Part shown: positions 58,913 to 64,000 of the stretch, one piece after another | Layout of the letters: every line of letters begins with the position of its first letter | Position numbering within the stretch: position 1 is the stretch's first letter | NCBI RefSeq assembly: GCF_006376615.1 | Contig: NZ_VEXQ01000009.1 | Span: 123,474 to 187,473 of the forward strand | Direction: 5' to 3' | From: Buttiauxella sp. B2 | GTDB lineage: Bacteria; Pseudomonadota; Gammaproteobacteria; Enterobacterales; Enterobacteriaceae | DNA length: 64,000 bases | The notes under the pieces: generated by a model | What the model saw: only the letters and a program-made list of their open reading frames with translations | Told to the model about the DNA's origin: nothing | Databases searched by the model: none | Program-made: the position numbers and the translations under genes

Positions 58913-59371
58913 TTATTGGCACACATCGACCCATTGTGCGGCGGTGAGTTCAGCCAAGCGAGCAGGGGAGATACGTACTGCGCTATGAATGGCACCGGCA
59001 GCAGGCAAAACCTCGTCATACTGTTTAAGTGAAATATCACAGTAAACCATTAACGGATTTTCCAGACCAAAAGGGCAAACGCCGCCTACCGGATGGCCCG
59101 TCCACACGACAACTTCATCGCTGCTCAACATGCGGGCTTTTGCCCCAAAAACAGTTTTGAGTTTTTTATTATCCAGGCGTGCGTCACCTTTTGCGACAAC
59201 CAGCAGCACCTGATCTTTAACTTTCAACGACAATGTTTTGGCTATTTGACCTGGTTCAACGTTATGAGCGACCGCGGCTAAAGCAACAGTTGCAGTGCTT
59301 TGGTTCAATTCAATGATGTCGATATCGGGGGCGTTTACGGCAAAGAATTGCCGTACAGACTGCAAGCTCAT
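58913..59371 (-). CDS. YbaK/ProX-family aminoacyl-tRNA deacylase
   Basis: 152 aa, start ATG 59371 with GGGAG. YbaK-like INS domain that trans-edits misacylated tRNA: the Lys in QIAKTLSLKV (near 45) and the GGVCPFGL motif (near 101-108) are the family's catalytic/pocket blocks. Not clearly YbaK, ProX or YeaK; tRNA and amino-acid specificity are unknown. Lies between bglJ and the PTS locus. Confidence 0.85.
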   Translation of the reverse strand: MSLQSVRQFFAVNAPDIDIIELNQSTATVALAAVAHNVEPGQIAKTLSLKVKDQVLLVVAKGDARLDNKKLKTVFGAKARMLSSDEVVVWTGHPVGGVCPFGLENPLMVYCDISLKQYDEVLPAAGAIHSAVRISPARLAELTAAQWVDVCQ

Positions 59372-59432
59372 GCTTTTCTCCCATACTTAAGTGCAAATAA
59401 TTTGGCATAAGCGTGTGCTATATGTAAACCCT

Positions 59433-59481
59433 TCATACTTCGAGTTACAGCCTGCCTATCACTCGAAGTATGAAAGGTTTA
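59433..59481. repeat. Dispersed inverted repeat (TTCATACTTCGAGT)
   Basis: TTCATACTTCGAGT and ACTCGAAGTATGAA around about 17 nt, AT-rich arms (approximate limits). Similar CTTCATACTTCGAGTT elements recur in enteric genomes as intergenic repeats. No gene inside. Confidence 0.65.
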
Positions 59482-59596
59482 AATCAGCTTGCATCGATTT
59501 GTCTATGCTTGAGTTTGTCGAGCAGAAAGACACTGCTGTGATTTGAAATGCCTAATGAAGTTAAAGTTTCAGTGATTTTTGGATCTTCTTCACAAT

Positions 59597-59629
59597 CACT
59601 GCAACCGGTTACAGTAACCGGTTGCAGTG
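59597..59629 (+). promoter_or_regulatory. 33-bp perfect palindrome (doubled LacI-type operator)
   Basis: CACTGCAACCGGTTAC, one centre A, then the exact complement. Each arm contains the palindrome AACCGGTT, 13 bp apart centre to centre, of the same type as the asc operator at 44403. Lies about 60 bp before the EIIB-like ORF, and is therefore a good candidate operator for a LacI-family repressor acting on the PTS genes. Confidence 0.75.
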
Positions 59630-59690
59630 TGCGAAATAGCGATGAATACTGAAACGGTCACACACCTGTACCCAATAATAAGAGCAGCCT

Positions 59691-59837
59691 ATGAAACCTA
59701 TTTTTTTATGCTGTGCCAATGATGTCGAATTTAAAGCTGTATCTAAAAAGGTCCCGGTTACGGGGATCAACTCTATCAATTACGGACTGTTGCGCGGCGA
59801 TACCTTTCCCGCAGATACATTCGCGTTGTTAGCCTGA
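59691..59837 (+). pseudogene. Shrunken PTS EIIB-like ORF (48 aa)
   Basis: ATG 59691 to TGA 59837, preceded by AGAG and overlapping no other gene; 13 bp before the EIIC start. Product begins MKPIFLCCAND, similar to the start of lactose/cellobiose EIIB proteins with the phosphorylated-Cys loop, then continues VPVTGINSINYGLLRGD, which resembles the C-terminal strand-and-helix (VEVIDSLLYGKVDG) of the same family. About 50 middle residues are missing compared with a full EIIB (about 100 aa). I infer an internally deleted remnant, but it has a ribosome site and may still be translated; it could also be an unrelated small protein. Confidence 0.55.
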
Positions 59838-59850
59838 CAGGAGCGCCGCT

Positions 59851-61197
59851 ATGTCTACGAATCATGCTGCTTTTAATTTGATTTTCCGCTTTGTAGAAAA
59901 CTACGTTAGCCCCGTTGCGGGACGAATTTCGTCACAGCGCCATGTAATGGCCATTCGTGATGGGTTCATTTCTGCAATGCCATTTATGATTGTCGGTTCG
60001 TTCTTGTTGGTCTTTGCATATCCACCGTTCTCGCCAACCACCACCTGGGGGTTTGCACGTGCGTGGTTGGATATGGCGAAACAGTTTGAAGGGCAAATTC
60101 TTACGCCGTTTGATATGACGATGGGCATTATGTCTATCTACATTTGCGCGGCCATTGCCTATAACCTCGGTAAGCACTATGTGAAGTCGCACGGTCTGGA
60201 CCCATTCATGTGCGCAATGCTTTCACTGATGGCGTTTCTGCTGGTGGCTGCACCGAAAACCAAAGGGGTTATGCCAGTCGATAGCCTGGGAGGAACGGGG
60301 ATCTTTACCGCAATCCTGGTTGCTATTTACTGCGTCGAAATGATGCGTTTCCTGAAAGCGCATAATATCGGGATTAAACTCCCGGACCAGGTTCCACCGA
60401 TGATCAAAAACTCCTTTGATCTTCTGATACCAGTTTTGGTTGTTGTACTGACGTTGTATCCGCTGAGCTTGCTGATTCAGTCTGGGTTTGGAATGTTGAT
60501 TCCACAGGCCATTATGTCACTGTTCAAACCGCTGGTTTCTGCGGCGGATTCATTGCCTGCCATTCTGCTGGCGGTGCTGATTGGCCACCTGCTTTGGTTT
60601 GCAGGTATTCATGGTGCAGCAATTATTTCTGGCATGTTGCAAATGTTCTGGCTGACCAACCTCGGGATGAACCAGAGTGCTCTGGCACAAGGTGCGCCGC
60701 TACCGCATATCTTTATGGAAGCATTCTGGACGTTCTTTATTGTGATTGGTGGTTCAGGCGCAACCATGGGGCTGGTGATTTGCTATCTGCGTAGTAAATC
60801 GGCTCACTTGCGGTCTATTGGGCGACTGAGCGTAGTGCCAAGCTTCTTTAACATTAACGAACCGGTGATTTTTGGTACGCCAATCGTTATGAACCCAGTG
60901 TTCTTCATTCCGTTCTTGTTGGCACCAATGGTTAACGCCGTGCTGGCATGGGGCGCAATGAAGATGGATTTGATTGGGCGAGTTATCTCAGTAGTACCGT
61001 GGACAGCACCTGCACCAATTGGTGCAGCATGGGCGTTAGGTTGGGATTTCCGTGCAGCGATTCTGGTTATCTTGCTGGCTGTTGTGTCTGCCATCATCTA
61101 CTTCCCGTTCTTTAAAGTGTACGAAAAGCAGTTGCTGGAACAGGAAACGGAAGAAGCGCAAAGAGCGTCTGGAGAAGAGAGCCAACAGGCGGCTTAA
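59851..61197 (+). CDS. PTS EIIC, lactose/cellobiose (Lac) family
   Basis: 448-aa membrane permease with about 10 segments; family blocks MAIRDGFISAMPFMIVGSFLLVFA, HLLWFAGIHGAAIISGML and VPSFFNINEPVIFGTPIVMNP. AGGAG 9 nt upstream of ATG 59851. No full EIIB, no EIIA and no phospho-glycosidase adjacent; it must use subunits encoded elsewhere (for example chitobiose-type) or be a relic. Substrate is likely a beta-glucoside or chitobiose-type disaccharide. Confidence 0.9.
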   Translation: MSTNHAAFNLIFRFVENYVSPVAGRISSQRHVMAIRDGFISAMPFMIVGSFLLVFAYPPFSPTTTWGFARAWLDMAKQFEGQILTPFDMTMGIMSIYICAAIAYNLGKHYVKSHGLDPFMCAMLSLMAFLLVAAPKTKGVMPVDSLGGTGIFTAILVAIYCVEMMRFLKAHNIGIKLPDQVPPMIKNSFDLLIPVLVVVLTLYPLSLLIQSGFGMLIPQAIMSLFKPLVSAADSLPAILLAVLIGHLLWFAGIHGAAIISGMLQMFWLTNLGMNQSALAQGAPLPHIFMEAFWTFFIVIGGSGATMGLVICYLRSKSAHLRSIGRLSVVPSFFNINEPVIFGTPIVMNPVFFIPFLLAPMVNAVLAWGAMKMDLIGRVISVVPWTAPAPIGAAWALGWDFRAAILVILLAVVSAIIYFPFFKVYEKQLLEQETEEAQRASGEESQQAA

Positions 61198-61218
61198 ATA
61201 TACTGTGAATGGTTAGAT

Positions 61219-61245
61219 GAAACGGTGGGGGAAACCTGCCGTTTT
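61219..61245 (+). terminator. Hairpin terminator of the PTS EIIC gene
   Basis: AAACGG...CCGTTTTACTTT: 6-bp stem with internal pairing, then a T-rich tail; it overlaps the fhuF stop from the opposite direction. Confidence 0.5.
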
Positions 61246-62032
61246 ACTTTAAGGTGCAGTCACCGCAGCGTTGTACATCAGGCAATTTATAACGTTGGCA
61301 GCAGGTGCGGCGTACCAGTAAACCTTCACGAGGGATAACGGTGCGGTAAAGAGGATTATCCTGGCCATCGCGCAGTTGTTTTTCAAAGAAACAGGCGTGG
61401 CGCAATTCTGCTATCGTTGTTTCATCCAGCAATTCTCTAAGTTCGCCAAAAAACCAGTTCAGCAAATACCCGGTATTATTCCAGATGAGTTTCCCATTTA
61501 TCTCACCGCTGTTTTCCAGTGCATTGACCACGGGCATCAAACCCTTGATGAGTAGGTTTTCAAGGCGTTGAGCAAGCGACATGGTGGTCGCGATTTTATC
61601 TTCCTGAACGTCTACCCAGAAAGTCGCGGCTCTGCCCGTTTCATGAAACTCGACATGTATGTGCTGCGGGTCGATATCCATTGCTCGTTGCTGTGTAATG
61701 AGCGCCATGACCAAGGGGGGAACCAGTAAGCCGAGATACCATTGTGCCCACAGTGATTTCAGTGGTTTACCCTCCCGGGCAAGCTGTGGCTGATTACGAT
61801 AAATATGATTGCTGTAACAAGCGAGAAGTGAGTCTAACATCGCGGGTTTCGCCCACTGCTGCAGCATCAGGCTGGTTGCTGGAGCGGGTTCATCGAGTTT
61901 GATAATGTCATTAAAATACGGCCGATGTGTGATGAAATGCGCGCGTAGCTCATCCGCAACCGTGGGCTGCGAGCTCGTAAATGGCGGTTGCCATGTAAGA
62001 TCATCAAGTAGCTGTAAAGAAGGATACGACAT
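61244..62032 (-). CDS. fhuF: Ferric siderophore reductase FhuF
   Basis: 2Fe-2S cytoplasmic protein that reduces ferric hydroxamate siderophores to free the iron. From ATG 62032 it is 262 aa, the E. coli length (a TTG two codons earlier is rejected). The unusual cluster motif CC-x10-C-x2-C is intact at the C-terminus (TCCQRYKLPDVQRCGDC). Fur-regulated; a Fur-like site lies at 62053-62071. Confidence 0.95.
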   Translation of the reverse strand: MSYPSLQLLDDLTWQPPFTSSQPTVADELRAHFITHRPYFNDIIKLDEPAPATSLMLQQWAKPAMLDSLLACYSNHIYRNQPQLAREGKPLKSLWAQWYLGLLVPPLVMALITQQRAMDIDPQHIHVEFHETGRAATFWVDVQEDKIATTMSLAQRLENLLIKGLMPVVNALENSGEINGKLIWNNTGYLLNWFFGELRELLDETTIAELRHACFFEKQLRDGQDNPLYRTVIPREGLLVRRTCCQRYKLPDVQRCGDCTLK

Positions 62033-62052
62033 TGACAAACAGGACCACTAAT

Positions 62053-62071
62053 ACAAATGATAATGATTGCC
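62053..62071 (-). promoter_or_regulatory. Fur box of fhuF
   Basis: ACAAATGATAATGATTGCC keeps AATGATAAT and matches the 19-bp Fur consensus at 13 of 19 positions, about 20 bp before the fhuF start. Confidence 0.7.
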
Positions 62072-62151
62072 AATCCTATCTATAGATAAAACCTTTAGCA
62101 AGGTCATTTTGCGAGCATGTCAAAAAGGAGAAAATAACGGGTTATTACAGC

Positions 62152-63240
62152 TCAGGTTATCAGCAGTGAATCGCTAGTCAGTATGCTGTTTCGGCCCTGG
62201 CGTTTTGCACGATAAAGTGCCGCATCAGCCTGGCGTAATGCTTCATCAATATCATGCTGTTCAAGTGCTGCCATACCAATACTGACGGTCACGTTAGTCG
62301 CAACATCTTCATTAAACAAATGCGGAATTTCTAAATCATAGACGCGCTGGCGAATTCGTTCAGCCGTTAGCAGTGCACGCTCGGCATCAATGTCAGTCAG
62401 CAGCACCATAAATTCTTCTCCACCATAACGTGTGACAACATCGCGTGAGCGAACAGCATCGCGAATAGCGGCGGAGACGTGTGTCAGGGCCTGATCACCC
62501 ATGCTATGGCCGTAGTTGTCGTTATAGGCTTTGAAATGATCGATATCCAGCAGTAGCACGTAATGCTGCCCGCTGCCTAAGGACAGAATCGTATCGAGTC
62601 GATTACGAAATCCACGACGGTTATATAAACCGGTAAGCGGGTCTAACATACTCAAATCATTAAGCGTTTCTTTTTCTTCGAGCAATTTATCCATCAAGCG
62701 ACGGGTGAAGTTCTCATGGCGCTGATGAATGATATGTTGAATGGTAATTCCGACCCCGGGCAGGATAATTGAATACAATAGGCGTGGCCAGTTTGCCCCA
62801 TGATCGAGCCAGAATACTATCAGGGTTACCGGAAGGCATGATGCAATAAATGCTTGTATATTATTGATAAAAGAGATTGAACCAATAAATAATATTGCCA
62901 GCAAAGCAATAATTAAAAAAGAGAGATCTTCATTCGGCATCGCCGTGGCTTTTATATAGATATGCCATGCCCAAAGTAACCCAAATATTAAAGAAATGAG
63001 GTTGATGTTAATTAATTTTGTTTTATTTACAAATTGCCAGACAAGGCATGACAAGCTTAGCACCAGGACCAGAATGATAGGCACTGTAAGGTGTTGCGTG
63101 TTAGTTGCTGGGGACAGCATACTAAAACCCGCAGAAAATGAGTTCAGTAATAAAAATAAACGTAAAGAGAGTTGATGTTTCCCTTTAAGTAATGCGCGCC
63201 AATTCGTTGCTGTCATATCAAAATAACTCTTACGACTCAT
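62152..63240 (-). CDS. Membrane diguanylate cyclase (GGDEF)
   Basis: 362 aa. About six N-terminal membrane segments (near 25-185) followed by a GGDEF domain with LTGLYNRRGFRNRL, YGGEEFMVLL and VSIGMA. The product-inhibition I-site RSRD is intact five residues before GGEEF, so feedback control is expected, unlike the DgcZ-like protein. Not a named K-12 gene at this locus. Lies between fhuF and yjjZ, both iron-regulated. Confidence 0.9.
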   Translation of the reverse strand: MSRKSYFDMTATNWRALLKGKHQLSLRLFLLLNSFSAGFSMLSPATNTQHLTVPIILVLVLSLSCLVWQFVNKTKLININLISLIFGLLWAWHIYIKATAMPNEDLSFLIIALLAILFIGSISFINNIQAFIASCLPVTLIVFWLDHGANWPRLLYSIILPGVGITIQHIIHQRHENFTRRLMDKLLEEKETLNDLSMLDPLTGLYNRRGFRNRLDTILSLGSGQHYVLLLDIDHFKAYNDNYGHSMGDQALTHVSAAIRDAVRSRDVVTRYGGEEFMVLLTDIDAERALLTAERIRQRVYDLEIPHLFNEDVATNVTVSIGMAALEQHDIDEALRQADAALYRAKRQGRNSILTSDSLLIT

Positions 63241-63451
63241 GCCCGACGTTATGCTATTGAATGAAATAGGGAAATATACCCAGAAAGTGATTACTTTAAG
63301 TAATTATATGGATGTTAATCATAGATTTAATAATGCAGCTCAATCTATCACCTTAATGAATATATGTCATCTGATGGTGAGAAAACCTTAACTGTTTTGA
63401 TATAAAACGGACGATACAGCTATCGCTGACAAACGAGAAATAATATCATAT

Positions 63452-63470
63452 GATATTGGTTATCATTATC
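63452..63470 (+). promoter_or_regulatory. Fur box of yjjZ
   Basis: GATATTGGTTATCATTATC matches the Fur consensus GATAATGATAATCATTATC at 16 of 19 positions, 20 bp before the yjjZ start. Confidence 0.85.
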
Positions 63471-63489
63471 AATTGATGGGATAGCCATA

Positions 63490-63729
63490 ATGTTACAACG
63501 GCAGTTAGAAAGCGCGTGGGGTGTGCTGGTGCCCGGGGGAATTGTCGCCGCGTTGTGGTATCTGGATCTTTCTTTTAGCCAGTGGCGAGTGCTGATTGTG
63601 TTGGGGTTACTGGTGTCTACGGCCATGCTGTACCATAAACGGTTGCGTCATTTTGTGTTATTGCCATCATGCGTTGCATTTGCCAGTGGGCTTGCGCTGG
63701 TGATGATGAATTTGGGAACGATAAGATAG
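63490..63729 (+). CDS. yjjZ: DUF1435 small membrane protein YjjZ
   Basis: 79 aa with two or three hydrophobic segments, same length as E. coli YjjZ. Function unknown; the strong Fur box shows iron regulation. Syntenic with fhuF and the leu tRNA genes, as in E. coli (with the cyclase inserted between). Confidence 0.9.
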   Translation: MLQRQLESAWGVLVPGGIVAALWYLDLSFSQWRVLIVLGLLVSTAMLYHKRLRHFVLLPSCVAFASGLALVMMNLGTIR

Positions 63730-63765
63730 GAATAAAACTGAGGATAACGAGAGTACTGCAAGAAA

Positions 63766-63852
63766 TGGTGCGAAGAGAGGGACTTGAACCCTCACGTCCG
63801 TTAGGACACTAACACCTGAAGCTAGCGCGTCTACCAATTCCGCCACCTTCGC
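63766..63852 (-). tRNA. leuP/leuQ/leuV: tRNA-Leu(CAG)
   Basis: 87 bases including an encoded CCA, class II tRNA with long variable arm; anticodon CAG in GCTTCAGGTGT. Near-identical to E. coli tRNA-Leu1. Which of leuP, leuQ or leuV cannot be told. Confidence 0.97.
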
Positions 63853-63913
63853 ACTGGTTTTCTTTCTGTTTTTTCTTATAGCTTGCGCTTAAAGATAGAT
63901 ATCGCCTTCGCAT

Positions 63914-64000
63914 TGGTGCGAAGAGAGGGACTTGAACCCTCACGTCCGTAAGAACACTAACACCTGAAGCTAGCGCGTCTACCAATTCCGCCACCTTCGC
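63914..64000 (-). tRNA. leuP/leuQ/leuV: tRNA-Leu(CAG)
   Basis: Second copy, 87 bases ending exactly at the window's edge; 61 bp from the first. Differs from it by two or three bases in the variable arm (TGTTCTTACG against TGTCCTAACG). A third copy, as in E. coli leuQPV, may follow beyond the window. Confidence 0.97.

Noticed and set aside
63809..63994. 61-codon minus-strand ORF over the tRNA genes
   Set aside because: It overlaps two tRNA-Leu genes; not a protein gene.

Overview
The window is chromosomal DNA of an Enterobacteriaceae member. Most genes are close orthologues of Escherichia/Salmonella genes in recognisable local order, but the arrangement is not that of E. coli K-12. It has miaE, a single-subunit dihydroxyacetone kinase and pobA/pobR, none of which K-12 has at these places, and it brings together blocks that lie far apart in K-12. 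I cannot fix the genus from sequence alone; a Buttiauxella/Kluyvera-like organism is a guess.

Layout. 1-2450: the 5' part of inducible ornithine decarboxylase speF (runs off the left edge) with its ornithine-sensing leader peptide speFL. 2463-15010: the 96-minute block tabA, argI, rraB, miaE, yjgM, valS-holC, pepA, lptF-lptG, yjgR. 15147-16793: dihydroxyacetone kinase. 16904-20641: ygjP, rlmG, fadH (69-minute block of K-12). 20879-29442: a complete AI-2 uptake and processing locus, lsrK-lsrR divergent from lsrACDBFG. 29499-30470: an AT-rich orphan resembling surface-polysaccharide glycosyltransferases. 30577-33345: patA with a sigma-54/NtrC type upstream region, divergent from a DgcZ-like zinc-sensing diguanylate cyclase. 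33349-38424: a five-gene Dpp/Opp/Nik-type ABC importer. 38626-43178: proP, aer, curA. 43213-47419: ascG and ascFB for aryl-beta-glucosides. 47470-52226: a LysR/MFS/M20-amidohydrolase catabolic cluster and a methyltransferase-like protein. 52276-58863: yjjA, a TetR regulator, yjjB, yjjP, inserted pobA-pobR, then yjjQ-bglJ. 58913-63729: a YbaK-type deacylase, an orphan PTS EIIC with a shrunken EIIB-like ORF, fhuF, a membrane diguanylate cyclase and yjjZ. 63766-64000: two tRNA-Leu(CAG) genes.

How it works together. Polyamine metabolism appears twice (speF makes putrescine, patA degrades it under nitrogen control). Iron control is visible at fhuF and yjjZ (Fur boxes). c-di-GMP is made by two different cyclases. 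Sugar and scavenging modules (lsr, asc, orphan PTS, ABC importer, M20 cluster, pobA) fill the sites between conserved blocks. Several operators can be read directly: twin ARG boxes at argI, a FadR-like site at fadH, a sigma-54 promoter with an NtrC-like site at patA, a sigma-28 promoter at aer, an AACCGGTT operator at ascG/ascF and a doubled version in a 33-bp perfect palindrome before the orphan PTS.

I did not find a clearly new multi-gene system (no CRISPR, prophage or recognisable defence island). The most interesting leads are the conserved speFL arrest peptide, the palindrome plus shrunken EIIB plus orphan EIIC locus, the absence of dnaT-dnaC between yjjA and yjjB with a self-palindromic TetR gene in their place, and the orphan glycosyltransferase-like gene whose open frame continues upstream without a start codon.
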